Assembly (NCBI GenBank): GCA_964561455.1
Contig: CAZLPS010000019.1
Span: forward strand, 1 to 57,232
DNA length: 57,232 nucleotides
Direction of reading: 5' to 3'
Source: JABDGR01 sp964561455
GTDB lineage: Bacteria; Verrucomicrobiota; Verrucomicrobiia; Opitutales; JABDGR01
Shown here: positions 49,425-56,960 of the stretch, one piece after another
How positions within the stretch are numbered: the first letter of the stretch is position 1
Layout of the letters: every line of letters starts with the position of its first letter
Translations under genes and position numbers: made by a program
The notes under the pieces: generated by a model
What the model was told of the DNA's origin: nothing
Database searches by the model: none
The model's input: only the letters and a program-made list of their open reading frames with translations

Positions 49425-49958
49425 TTAATACCGCTTAGCCAAAGCAACGGGAGGGCTGCTGCTGACGGCGGCGGAGGCGATGCTGTCCGTTCCGCTCTTG
49501 TAGTTGAGCACTCCGAAAATCACGCCTTGCAAATTCGCGCTGGTGACCAAACCGGGATCCACGTCGTGGTTATTGTAACCCTTGGCGATCCAGCCCTTGG
49601 CGGTATTTTGGATCAGCCGGTGTGCGACCATGTCGCCAAACGAGTCTTGATAGACCACCAGCATTCCCGGGCGGAGGTCCTTGAATTCAGTAGGGGCCGT
49701 GAGAATGACGGAATTCTTTCCGAATTGCGGTTCCATCGAGTCGCCTTTGACTACAAAAATCTTCCACGAAGTGTTGAGGCAGGTGACTTTTTGCGCGGCG
49801 GCGAGGATCTCGCTGTAAGGCACTCCACTGCTGGGGGCCACGGCCCGGGCCGTCAGGGGGACAAGGCTGGCGATGGCCAGAGCAAGCGCCACTGCGCCGT
49901 TGAATAATTGTTTCCGGAGGGTCAGCGATCCTGCTTGGTTATGTCGTGTGGAGTTCAT
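49425..49958 (-). CDS. S26-type signal-peptidase-like protein with Ser/His motif
   Basis: The 177-residue protein has an N-terminal hydrophobic segment (residues 21-40) and then a signal-peptidase-like core. VVKGDSMEP carries the nucleophile Ser74, and FGDMVAHRLI places His113 where bacterial type I peptidases have Lys. This matches the SipW/archaeal/ER-type Ser-His dyad. GYNNHDVDPG resembles the family's conserved KGDNN box. The N-terminal segment ends LTARAVA, which looks more like a cleavable signal than an anchor. The core is short, like a LexA/S24-like or minimal S26 fold. Substrates are unknown. The gene ends at a strong terminator and stands alone. A non-proteolytic role is possible. 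Confidence 0.75.
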   Translation of the reverse strand: MNSTRHNQAGSLTLRKQLFNGAVALALAIASLVPLTARAVAPSSGVPYSEILAAAQKVTCLNTSWKIFVVKGDSMEPQFGKNSVILTAPTEFKDLRPGMLVVYQDSFGDMVAHRLIQNTAKGWIAKGYNNHDVDPGLVTSANLQGVIFGVLNYKSGTDSIASAAVSSSPPVALAKRY

Positions 49959-50300
49959 ACCCGCACGTTACCGCCGCGGGACTTTTTTCGGTATCGGCAC
50001 GACCTTGTAATTCCCTTCGAAATGAGCCCGACTTGCTTGCCGAAGATGGCCCGACCTTTACTCCGGGCTAAGCCTGAACCAAGCGGTATAATCTCCTTAG
50101 CCCCCCTCCGGGTTATGCCTGAGGCGGCCACCGGGAATCCCTGACCTCCCGAGGGGGAAACAGGAATTGTTAAAAAGCTGTCAAAAGAAGGCCAAAGGAA
50201 CCCAGGGACCAAAGAAAAAAGGGTGAAAGGTCGAGGGTTGCAACTTCGGATAAGTGCGCCCTGCACTGGTCCCTTTTCCCCCGTTGGCCTTCGGTCCCTC
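49959..50300. other. Intergenic region between the S26-like gene and trmL
   Basis: No gene is supported; a minus-strand frame at 49955-50266 has no recognisable features. An inverted repeat GGGCTAAG (50065-50072) and CTTAGCCC (50096-50103) with a 23-base spacer could form a hairpin in the transcript from trmL or in the leader of the S26-like gene. Promoter signals were not identified. Confidence 0.4.
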
Positions 50301-50756
50301 TCAGCGCAGCTGCCTCAGCGCCTCAAAGACCCCGATCCCCGCTGCCGTCGAAAGATTCAGCGAGCGGAGCGCCGGATCCGCCTGGGGAATCTTGATTTCG
50401 CGCTCCGGCCCCGCCCATTGGTGCAGCCAATCCGGCGCACCCGCACCTTCGTTGCCAAACAACAAACCGTCGCCATCGGCAAACTCAACCTCCCAGTAGG
50501 TTCGCACGGCATGGGTGGTAAAGAGCCAGCATCGCCTGGGGCCGCGGTCACTCTTCAAAAACGCCTCCCAATTGTCGTGGTGCACGAGGTCGAGGGACTT
50601 CCAATAATCCATGCCGCTGCGCTTGAGATGGCGGTCGGTGATGCGAAAGCCCAGGGGATGAATCAGATGCAGCCGCGAGCGCGTGAGCGCGCACATGCGC
50701 CCGATGTTGCCCGCGTTTTGCGGGATTTCGGGCTGGAAGAGGATGACATGCAACAT
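50301..50756 (-). CDS. trmL: tRNA (cytidine(34)-2'-O)-methyltransferase TrmL
   Basis: The 151-residue minimal SPOUT (SpoU-family) enzyme methylates the ribose of the wobble base in tRNA-Leu using S-adenosylmethionine. Family marks are LFQPEIPQNAGNIGRMCALT at the N terminus, the knot segment LLFGNEGAG, and the SAM-binding IPQADPALRSLNLSTAAGI near the C terminus. The length is typical (TrmL is about 155 residues). The ATG at 50756 is at the very start of the family alignment. It lies downstream of smpB on the same strand, with a repeat-bearing gap of 112 bases. Confidence 0.93.
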   Translation of the reverse strand: MLHVILFQPEIPQNAGNIGRMCALTRSRLHLIHPLGFRITDRHLKRSGMDYWKSLDLVHHDNWEAFLKSDRGPRRCWLFTTHAVRTYWEVEFADGDGLLFGNEGAGAPDWLHQWAGPEREIKIPQADPALRSLNLSTAAGIGVFEALRQLR

Positions 50757-50767
50757 GACTGAGTGTT

Positions 50768-50861
50768 CTAGTGCTTGGTGCTTTAGTTCTTAGTGCGCTG
50801 GAGCACGAGGCTTGAATGCAACTTAAAGACTAAAATTAAAAAACTAAGCACTAAAGCACTT
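50768..50861. repeat. Imperfect AGTGCTTTAG inverted repeat between smpB and trmL
   Basis: The left part (around 50770-50796) repeats AGTGCTTGGTGCTTTAG-like units; the right part (around 50842-50861) carries CTAAGCACTAAAGCACTT in inverted sense. The arms match imperfectly, with gaps, across ~45 bases. On the minus strand, the right arm followed by TTAGTTTTTTAATTTT could act as a terminator for smpB, but the stem is weak. The low-complexity character resembles the other repeat-filled gaps in the window. Confidence 0.5.
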
Positions 50862-50868
50862 AAAAGTT

Positions 50869-51342
50869 TCATTTCCACGCCCTCATGGAGCGCTGGGCCT
50901 CGCGCAGTTCCGTCTTGCGGCGCAGCGTCTCGCGCTTGTCCGCCACATTCTTGCCCTTGCAGAGCGCGATTTCCACCTTGGCCAGGGCTTCCTTGAAATA
51001 GATGCGAATCGGAATAATGGTCATGCCCTGCATTTCGGCGGCCGCTTTCAGTTTGGCAATTTCGCGTTTGTGCAGCAGCAGTTTGCGCGGTCGGCGCGGC
51101 TCGTGGTTGTGGATATTGCCCATCGCATACTCGGCGATGTGGGCGTGGTGCAAGACCGGCACTCCGTTTTCAATTTTCACAAACGCATCCGGCAATTGGG
51201 CCTGGCCCAGGCGCAGGGACTTCATTTCCGTCCCGCGCAGCATGATCCCCGCCTCAAACCGCTCACCCACATGGTAGAGGTGAAACGCCTTGGAGTTGCG
51301 AATTTCCGTGAAACGGGCGGTGTCTTTGGGCACGGCAGACAT
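50869..51342 (-). CDS. smpB: SsrA-binding protein SmpB
   Basis: The 157-residue protein escorts tmRNA to stalled ribosomes in trans-translation. Conserved segments are NSKAFHLYHVGERFEAGIML, GTEMKSLRLGQAQLPDAFV, HHAHIAEYAMGNIHNHEPRR-type residues and RKLLLHKREIAKL. The basic C-terminal tail (VADKRETLRRKTELREAQRS) is the part that enters the ribosome. The ATG at 51342 gives a normal length; the frame runs 20 codons further but not as SmpB sequence. The tmRNA gene itself is not seen in this window. Confidence 0.96.
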   Translation of the reverse strand: MSAVPKDTARFTEIRNSKAFHLYHVGERFEAGIMLRGTEMKSLRLGQAQLPDAFVKIENGVPVLHHAHIAEYAMGNIHNHEPRRPRKLLLHKREIAKLKAAAEMQGMTIIPIRIYFKEALAKVEIALCKGKNVADKRETLRRKTELREAQRSMRAWK

Positions 51343-51422
51343 GGTGATAGGTTGGCCATAAAGCCCCGGAGGAGCGCCAACCGGCGGCCACCCACTCCCC
51401 ACCCTGGCGCGACGCGGCGTAT

Positions 51423-51641
51423 TTACCGGTCCTTGTCTTCTATGCCGTCCCAGAGTTCGTAGTCAATCTTGCCCTCAATGACCTCGCGCAGGGCGATGTC
51501 CTCGGGTTCGAGCTTCTCCAGTGACTCCACGAGAGGCTTCATGCCGAATTTGAGCTGTTTCACCCGGCGCGACACCACGTTGATGAGAATGTTCGCATCC
51601 GTGATGATTTTGTTGGCTTCTTTAAGGTATTCGTCTCTCAA
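51423..51641 (-). CDS. rpoZ: RNA polymerase omega subunit-like protein
   Basis: The 72-residue protein matches the omega/Rpb6 family: INVVSRRVKQLKFG, then KPLVESLEKLEPEDIALREV and EGKIDYELWD. Omega helps assemble and stabilise RNA polymerase by latching the beta-prime subunit. The start is TTG at 51641: no ATG or GTG exists in frame before an upstream TGA, and a good AGGAG lies six bases before the TTG. The sequence is divergent from the proteobacterial form, and it is short. It lies downstream of the helicase gene and upstream of smpB on the same strand. Confidence 0.85.
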   Translation of the reverse strand: MRDEYLKEANKIITDANILINVVSRRVKQLKFGMKPLVESLEKLEPEDIALREVIEGKIDYELWDGIEDKDR

Positions 51642-51647
51642 GGTAGG

Positions 51648-51652
51648 CTCCT
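51648..51652 (-). promoter_or_regulatory. Shine-Dalgarno sequence that fixes the rpoZ TTG start
   Basis: AGGAG on the minus strand is six bases upstream of the TTG at 51641-51639. Most other starts I inspected in the window have no such motif, so this one stands out and decides the start codon. Confidence 0.8.
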
Positions 51653-51730
51653 GGTCGAAATTAAGGAACGCGTTGCGGGTGACCGCATTGCGTGCGAACG
51701 GTCACTATGAAACCCCCGGCTCTGCTTGGC

Positions 51731-51752
51731 AACCTCCTTTTTCAAGGATGTT
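51731..51752. terminator. Possible hairpin after the helicase gene or before rpoZ
   Basis: On the minus strand AACATCCTT pairs with AAGGAGGTT around a GAAA tetraloop, with one mismatch. It lies between the helicase stop (51790) and the rpoZ start (51641). No T-run follows, so it may be an mRNA processing or attenuation structure and not a terminator. Confidence 0.35.
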
Positions 51753-51789
51753 GGCAGGCGGGAGAGGATGCTTCCACCAGCTTGGTCAC

Positions 51790-53595
51790 CTACCAGCTTT
51801 GCGAGGCTCCCCGACCTCGCCCCGGCGCCCCGCGATGCTGGCGGGTTTGGTTGCGCTGGAAAGGCGAAGGGTGGTTGCTGTAGCCCGAGCGGGCGGCTGA
51901 AGCCGGGGTATGGGGGCCTTCATGGCGGGCGGCCGGGCGCGAGGCATAGGCCGGGCGATCCGGGGCATGGGCCGAGCGGGCGGCATGCGCAGGGCGATGC
52001 TCAGAATGAGCAGCGCGCGGGGCGGCGTGAGCCGGGCGATGATCCCCATGAGACGGTCGCGGGGACGCATGAACGGGGCGTGGAGCCTCCTGGGGCACCC
52101 GGTGGTGCACCGCCGGGCGGTCAAGCGCTTCCGCCGGACGATGGGCCGCCGGACGATGCTGCACTGCGGGGCGATGTTCGCCATCGCGATGGGCGGCCGG
52201 ACGGGGCGCCGCAGGGCGGTGCTCCGAAGGACGATGCTCCGTTGTACGATGCGGGGCCGGGCGGTGTTCCGCCGGGCGATGGCCTTCCGTGGTATGGGCA
52301 GACTCCGGGCGGTGGGCCAACGGGGCACGGTGGGTGACGGAAGGACGTGAAGTCGGGGCTTTGCGCTGGGCCTGCATGGCCTCGCGATGCGCCAGCGGCG
52401 AACGATGCATGTGTTCCGTCGTCCCGTGGCCCGCGCCACCTTTGGCAAAGGGATGATCCGTGTAAATGGGGATGTTCTGGCGGATGAGGCGTTGAATGCC
52501 GCGCAGATAATTACGTTCACTGCGATCACAGAACGAAAACGCGAGGCCTTCCGCCCCGGCACGGGCCGTGCGGCCAATGCGGTGGACATAGGCTTCAGGT
52601 TCGTTGGGAATGTCGTAATTCACCACCATCGCAATGCCTTTGACGTCAATGCCGCGGGCGGCGACGTCGGTCGCCACCAGGATGCGGGTGCGGCCGGAAC
52701 GGAATGTCTCCAGCGCGTTTTGGCGTTGCGACTGCGATTTGTTGCCGTGAATTTCTCCAGCTGGGTACCCGGCGGCGGAAAGATTGCGGGCGAGTTTCTT
52801 CGCGCCGTGCTTCGTGCGGGTAAAGACGAGCACGAGGCCTTCCGTGTGCTGGTCGAGAATGTGGCGCAGCAGCGCGTATTTGTCCCCTTGCGCAACCTCG
52901 CAGACGCGCTGCGAGATTTTCTCCACCGTCGGCTTTTCGGGGGTCATCTCGACGCGCACCGGCTTGCGCAGGATGCGGGAGGCGAGTTCCTGGATGCTTG
53001 CCGGGACCGTGGCCGAGAAAAGGAGCGACTGGCGCTGCTCGGGGACTTTGGCCAAAATGCGTTTGACGTCGGGCGTGAAGCCCATGTCGAGCATGCGGTC
53101 CGCTTCATCGAGCACAAAAATTTCGACCTTGTCGAATTTCACGTGGCCCTGTTGGGCAAGGTCGAGCAACCGGCCCGGCGTGGCGATGGCGATGTCCACG
53201 CCCTTGGTGAGCGCATAAACTTGGGGGCCCTGACCGACGCCGCCATAAATGACAACGTGGCGCAATTGCAAGTATTTGCCGTAGTCCGCGAAACTCGTGG
53301 CAATTTGCACCGCGAGTTCGCGCGTGGGCGTCAAAATCAAGGCGCGTGGTGAACGCGGCGTGCGCGGCAGCAGGCTCGCGGAGAGGCGCTGGAGAATCGG
53401 CAGTGCGAACGCCGCCGTTTTCCCGGTGCCAGTTTGGGCGGAACCCATCAGGTCCTTGCCGGCGAGCAGGTGCGGAATGGCCTCGGCCTGAATCGGCGAA
53501 GGAGTCGCGTATTTTTTGTCTGTGAGCGCGCGTAAGATCGGCTCGGCAAGGCCCAATTGAGCAAAGGTCAAGGGCATGGGTGTACTGTGTGTCAT
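51790..53595 (-). CDS. DEAD-box RNA helicase with long His/Arg/Pro-rich tail
   Basis: The 601-residue protein is an RhlE-like ATP-dependent RNA helicase. The core (residues 1-~375) contains the Q motif region FAQLGLAEPIL, motif I SAQTGTGKT, motif Ia PTRELAVQ, motif II VLDEADRM, motif III FSATVP and motif VI HRIGRTARAG. From about residue 405 on, some 190 residues are low-complexity with EHRPAPHRTTEHRPSEHRP-type repeats. His, Arg, Pro and Ala dominate, and it ends in a Gly/Arg/Gln-rich stretch. Such basic tails usually bind RNA, but this composition is unusual. The ATG at 53595 is chosen (another is at 53577). The frame is open upstream to 53871 but that part is not helicase-like. The 261-base gap upstream contains a CCGCCGC/GCGGCGG hairpin at 53634-53653. 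Confidence 0.9.
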   Translation of the reverse strand: MTHSTPMPLTFAQLGLAEPILRALTDKKYATPSPIQAEAIPHLLAGKDLMGSAQTGTGKTAAFALPILQRLSASLLPRTPRSPRALILTPTRELAVQIATSFADYGKYLQLRHVVIYGGVGQGPQVYALTKGVDIAIATPGRLLDLAQQGHVKFDKVEIFVLDEADRMLDMGFTPDVKRILAKVPEQRQSLLFSATVPASIQELASRILRKPVRVEMTPEKPTVEKISQRVCEVAQGDKYALLRHILDQHTEGLVLVFTRTKHGAKKLARNLSAAGYPAGEIHGNKSQSQRQNALETFRSGRTRILVATDVAARGIDVKGIAMVVNYDIPNEPEAYVHRIGRTARAGAEGLAFSFCDRSERNYLRGIQRLIRQNIPIYTDHPFAKGGAGHGTTEHMHRSPLAHREAMQAQRKAPTSRPSVTHRAPLAHRPESAHTTEGHRPAEHRPAPHRTTEHRPSEHRPAAPRPAAHRDGEHRPAVQHRPAAHRPAEALDRPAVHHRVPQEAPRPVHASPRPSHGDHRPAHAAPRAAHSEHRPAHAARSAHAPDRPAYASRPAARHEGPHTPASAARSGYSNHPSPFQRNQTRQHRGAPGRGRGASQSW

Positions 53596-53857
53596 ATTTT
53601 TAAGCAGGCGAAAGCTTAATGCTTTCCAACTGGCCGCCGCGAAAGTGCGGCGGGAGCAGGCCTGTTTTCCTGAATTTCCGAGTGAATGAGTGACCGCCAA
53701 AGGACACTTCTCGGAGAGATGCCTGCAGGGTTCTGAACGCCATGAATACCGGTTGAACCCAGTGAACCAACGCTCGAGGAAGGGGTGAATCTCGCACGAA
53801 TCGGCACCGAAGGCAAGGACGTAATTAAATTTCGCGGAGGGCCGCCGTTTCCGCCGT

Positions 53858-54607
53858 TTAAAAACTTCCATCGGCCTCGCGCCCCTGCCGCTTGCGGAGG
53901 AGCATTTCCGCCAAAAGGGCCGTGACTACCACCAACGCCGCCAGCGCGCCCCACGACATCAGTTGATTGCCATTCTTTCCGGGCGAAGCGGTGGGTGCCG
54001 GTTTCGGCGGCGCAAACGGGATGCCCCTGACTTGGTTGACGGCTACAAGCGCATTTGACGTTGCAAAGTTGACATCCTCCATGGCCCGCGGCAAAAAAAT
54101 TCCCTTATTCCCCGGACTCGCCCGTCTGAGTTCGTCTTGGGCCGTGGCGAGGGCCAGGAGGGCGGCGTCCATTGCAGGTGAAGGAACATTGGGTGTGAAC
54201 GTGAGGCGGGTGACAATGCCAGATGACGGATTGCCCAGCCCAGGTGGCAGACTGGGCAACAGAGTTGGCGATGGGGTCGGTCGCCCGTCGGCAGTGTCCA
54301 TGGCCAACTCCACGTCGGCAACCGCCTGTTTCACCCCATAAATGGAGCGGGACAAATATTCCCCGTTGCTGCCCCCGGTGACGGCGTTTAGATCCTGCTG
54401 GGCGTCGAACAACGCAATCAATGCTCCCTGCAATCGCGGATACTTCCCGGTATTGTATTGCGGAGGAATGAGGTTAGCGCCCGAAAAAGCGAATTGTCCT
54501 GCCAGGGTTGGCGCAGGGCTTGTCTGTGCGGTCGACAAATTCTGCGCATGGGCGCAAGGGAACCAAAACAAGGCGGCAAAAAACGCGATGGCCCTGGTGG
54601 TTTTCAT
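53858..54607 (-). CDS. Exported two-repeat helical protein with C-terminal anchor (paralogue B)
   Basis: The 249-residue protein has a signal peptide (MKTTRAIAFFAALFWFPCAHAQ). Two internal repeats of about 50 residues follow. The first includes LIALFDAQQDLNAV and SRSIYGVKQAVADVELAMD; the second includes ALLALATAQDELRRA and LPRAMEDVNFATSNALV. A Pro-rich segment (LPSLPPGLGNPSSG) lies between them. The C terminus is a hydrophobic helix and basic tail (GALAALVVVTALLAEMLLRKRQGR), so the protein should be tethered to the inner membrane facing the periplasm. It is a clear paralogue of the next gene upstream (54689-55450). I recognise no family. Confidence 0.72.
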   Translation of the reverse strand: MKTTRAIAFFAALFWFPCAHAQNLSTAQTSPAPTLAGQFAFSGANLIPPQYNTGKYPRLQGALIALFDAQQDLNAVTGGSNGEYLSRSIYGVKQAVADVELAMDTADGRPTPSPTLLPSLPPGLGNPSSGIVTRLTFTPNVPSPAMDAALLALATAQDELRRASPGNKGIFLPRAMEDVNFATSNALVAVNQVRGIPFAPPKPAPTASPGKNGNQLMSWGALAALVVVTALLAEMLLRKRQGREADGSF

Positions 54608-54688
54608 GGTTCCGGATGGCGGTCAACGTATCACGCCGTCACGGCAGGTCAAGAGCCACACTGATGAATCCCCATCCCCAAACCCTTT

Positions 54689-55450
54689 TCACGCTCCGTG
54701 CCGCCGGCGCAGAAGCATTTCCACCAAAATGGCGATGATCACCACCACCACTGCGAGCGCCCCCCAAAGAATCTGTTGATTGCCTCCCACGGCAGGCCTT
54801 GCGGCGGCCGCAACGACCGGCGTGGGCACCGGCGTGGCGGCCATTGCGGACCCGGTGGCGGGCAGGTCATTGGCGAGGTTAATGGCGGCATTCGCATTAT
54901 CCATAGCAAAGGCGACATCTCCTTTCGCCCTGGGTAAAAACACCCCTTTGTCCGACGGGCTGGCCTGTTTGAGTTCATTCTGGGCGGTGGTCAAATCAGA
55001 CACCGCGGCGTCCATGTTGGGCGACGAAACTTTGGGCGTGGTGGTGGCCACCACGGTAACACCCGACGTCACGTTTCCCAACCCAGTTGGCAAGCTGGGC
55101 AACGCGGAAATGGCCGGGGTTGGTAGGCCGCTGGCAAAATCGATGGCCGTCTCCACATCTGCGATCGCCTGTTGCACGCCGAGAATGGATCGGGGCAAAT
55201 AATCGGCTTTCTTCCCGGGGTTGGCGCCGATGAGTTCCTGCTCGGCCGCCATCAATGCCACCAAAGCCGCTTCGAGATGGATATATTTCCCCGTGCGGTA
55301 TTGTGGCGGTACGGCATTCGGGTCTGGATAACGGGTAAGCCCCGGCGCCGTTGGCTGCGGTGCCAAGAGAAGATTTGGTTGGTTCTGGGCCTTGGTTTCG
55401 GCAGACCCATGCAGGCAAACCAGCACGACGATGAACAAGGTCCTTTTCAT
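54689..55450 (-). CDS. Exported two-repeat helical protein with C-terminal anchor (paralogue A)
   Basis: The 253-residue protein starts at ATG 55450 with a signal peptide (MKRTLFIVVLVCLHGSAETKAQ). It has the same plan as its neighbour: helical repeat 1 (ALVALMAAEQELIGANPGKK, LPRSILGVQQAIADVETAID), a Pro-rich linker (LPSLPTGLGNVTSG), helical repeat 2 (AVSDLTTAQNELKQASPSDK, LPRAKGDVAFAMDNANAAI), then an anchor and Arg tail (GALAVVVVIIAILVEMLLRRRHGA). The two genes are 81 bases apart on the same strand. The repeats resemble, in pattern only, the helical domains of the 19.7-25.7-kb run. Function unknown. Confidence 0.72.
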   Translation of the reverse strand: MKRTLFIVVLVCLHGSAETKAQNQPNLLLAPQPTAPGLTRYPDPNAVPPQYRTGKYIHLEAALVALMAAEQELIGANPGKKADYLPRSILGVQQAIADVETAIDFASGLPTPAISALPSLPTGLGNVTSGVTVVATTTPKVSSPNMDAAVSDLTTAQNELKQASPSDKGVFLPRAKGDVAFAMDNANAAINLANDLPATGSAMAATPVPTPVVAAAARPAVGGNQQILWGALAVVVVIIAILVEMLLRRRHGA

Positions 55451-55498
55451 GAAACACAATCGCCGCCAAAGTATCACTCTGTCATGCCGGGTCAAGAC

Positions 55499-56827
55499 CT
55501 ACGCGGATAGGCCCTTGTCGGCAATCTCGCGCATATTGGCCACGGCACCTGGACCGTTGGGGATCACAACCTCCACGCCCGAACGCATGTCTTTGATTTT
55601 CACCTGGCCACTGGCAACCTCATCCGGCCCAAGTATGACAGCCAATTTCGCGCCGCACTGGTCGGCGGCCTTGAATTGCTTGCCAAATTTTTCGTCCCTA
55701 AGCGGGTAATCCACGGCGAGACCGGCCGCGCGCAATTGGCCGACCAGTTCGAGCGCCACCGCCCGTTCCTTTTCGCCGCCGATCACCAGGTACACGTCTG
55801 GCTTTTCCACCGCGCCGATGGGTCGTTTCAGTTCCTGCAACAAATCGGTCAGGGTCACGTCGCCGATGGCAAATCCGACCGCGGGCAGATCCACGCCTCC
55901 GAGCTTCTTGAGCAAATCATCATAGCGCCCGCCGCCGGCCAGGGCGCGGGCGGTGCCGACCGTTTGGAAGGCCTCAAACACGAAACCGGTGTAGTAGGCG
56001 AGGCCGCGAACCACCCGCAAATCAATCTTGAGGAATTTGGCCATGCCCAACGCTTGAACCCGGGCTTGCAGCTCCGTCCAAGCATCCAAGCGTGATCTGA
56101 TGGATTCCACGCCAAGCAGCTGCGGCATCGCCAGCAAGCCACTCAGTGCGCTCTCCTTGAGAAAATCGTTTATCCTGCCCCAAAACCCCTCTGCATTTCC
56201 CGGAAAATAGGCTTCCAGCTTTTTCAATACCTCCGGTTTTTGCTCCCGATCCCATTTATCAATAATCGCCAGCGCTCCAATGGACTGAGCTTCATTCAGG
56301 CCCAGCGACTCCAAAAACAAGAACCACAACTTACGATCGCTGATCCGAATTTCGAACTCCCCCTCCTCCAAGCCACAGGCTTTCAGGGATTCCACCAGCA
56401 GGGCGATGCACTCGGCGTCCGCCCCCGGGCCGGGTTCGCCCAGAATATCGGCGTTGAATTGATAGAATGACCGCAAGCGCCCCTTCTGCGGCTTTTCATA
56501 ACGAAAGCACTCCCCGATGCTAAACCACTTGACCGGCTTGCGCAGGGAGCCCGCCCGGGCGGCCACCAGCCGCGCCAGCGATGGCGTCATCTCCGGCCGC
56601 AGGGCAACCTTGCGCCCGCCTTTGTCCTCGAATTCAAACAGCTGCGAGCGGATTTCCTCCCCGGACTTTTCCAAATAAAGTTCCAAGGGTTCGAGCACCG
56701 GGGCGTCATACTCGGCAAAGCCCTGTCGCCGCGCCGCACCGCGCCAGGCGTTGAACAGCCCGTTGCGGATGGCGCAGTCCTCAGGATAAAATTCCCGAAA
56801 ACCGGGCAGGCTTTGAAAGGTGCTCAT
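55499..56827 (-). CDS. hisS: Histidine--tRNA ligase HisS
   Basis: The 442-residue class II aminoacyl-tRNA synthetase charges tRNA-His. Visible are the N-terminal PGFREFYPEDCAIR, motif 2 with ALRPEMTPSLARLVAAR, the histidine-binding VVRGLAYYTGFVFEAF, and motif 3 region ALAGGGRYDDLLKKLGG. The C-terminal anticodon-binding domain runs from about residue 345 (DVYLVIGGEKERAVALELV). The ATG at 56827 gives a normal family length and N terminus; the in-frame extension to 56875 reads through the inverted repeat upstream. The complete anticodon-binding domain argues against the HisZ paralogue. Confidence 0.95.
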   Translation of the reverse strand: MSTFQSLPGFREFYPEDCAIRNGLFNAWRGAARRQGFAEYDAPVLEPLELYLEKSGEEIRSQLFEFEDKGGRKVALRPEMTPSLARLVAARAGSLRKPVKWFSIGECFRYEKPQKGRLRSFYQFNADILGEPGPGADAECIALLVESLKACGLEEGEFEIRISDRKLWFLFLESLGLNEAQSIGALAIIDKWDREQKPEVLKKLEAYFPGNAEGFWGRINDFLKESALSGLLAMPQLLGVESIRSRLDAWTELQARVQALGMAKFLKIDLRVVRGLAYYTGFVFEAFQTVGTARALAGGGRYDDLLKKLGGVDLPAVGFAIGDVTLTDLLQELKRPIGAVEKPDVYLVIGGEKERAVALELVGQLRAAGLAVDYPLRDEKFGKQFKAADQCGAKLAVILGPDEVASGQVKIKDMRSGVEVVIPNGPGAVANMREIADKGLSA

Positions 56828-56846
56828 TAAAGGAAAATTAAAAGGG

Positions 56847-56944
56847 TTATCTCGCGCGATGGCGCAATGACGCAAAGAAAGAGGGAAGCCGTTTTTTCAG
56901 ACCCAAAACAAACCTTTGCGTCTTTGCGCCTTCGCGCGAGATAA
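56847..56944. repeat. Long inverted repeat, 31-bp arms, between the HU-like gene and hisS
   Basis: The arms at 56847-56877 and 56914-56944 are inverted copies with two mismatches, 36 bases apart. They contain CTCGCGCGA and GGCGCAA-GACGCAAAG units. The element fills most of the 133-base gap between the HU/IHF-like gene and hisS on the minus strand. A T-run on the plus strand (56892-56897) lies in the spacer. It is the longest-armed of the inverted repeats in the window. Confidence 0.75.
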
Positions 56945-56960
56945 ACGACGTCCGACGCAT

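Noticed and set aside
49955..50266. Minus-strand 103-codon frame between the S26-like gene and trmL
   Set aside because: It has no recognisable features and spans an inverted repeat. It begins inside the trmL-proximal spacer without a ribosome-binding signal.
53596..53871. N-terminal extension of the DEAD-box helicase to 53871
   Set aside because: The added 92 residues do not resemble helicase N termini and would overlap the neighbouring gene. The ATG at 53595 gives a standard Q-motif spacing.
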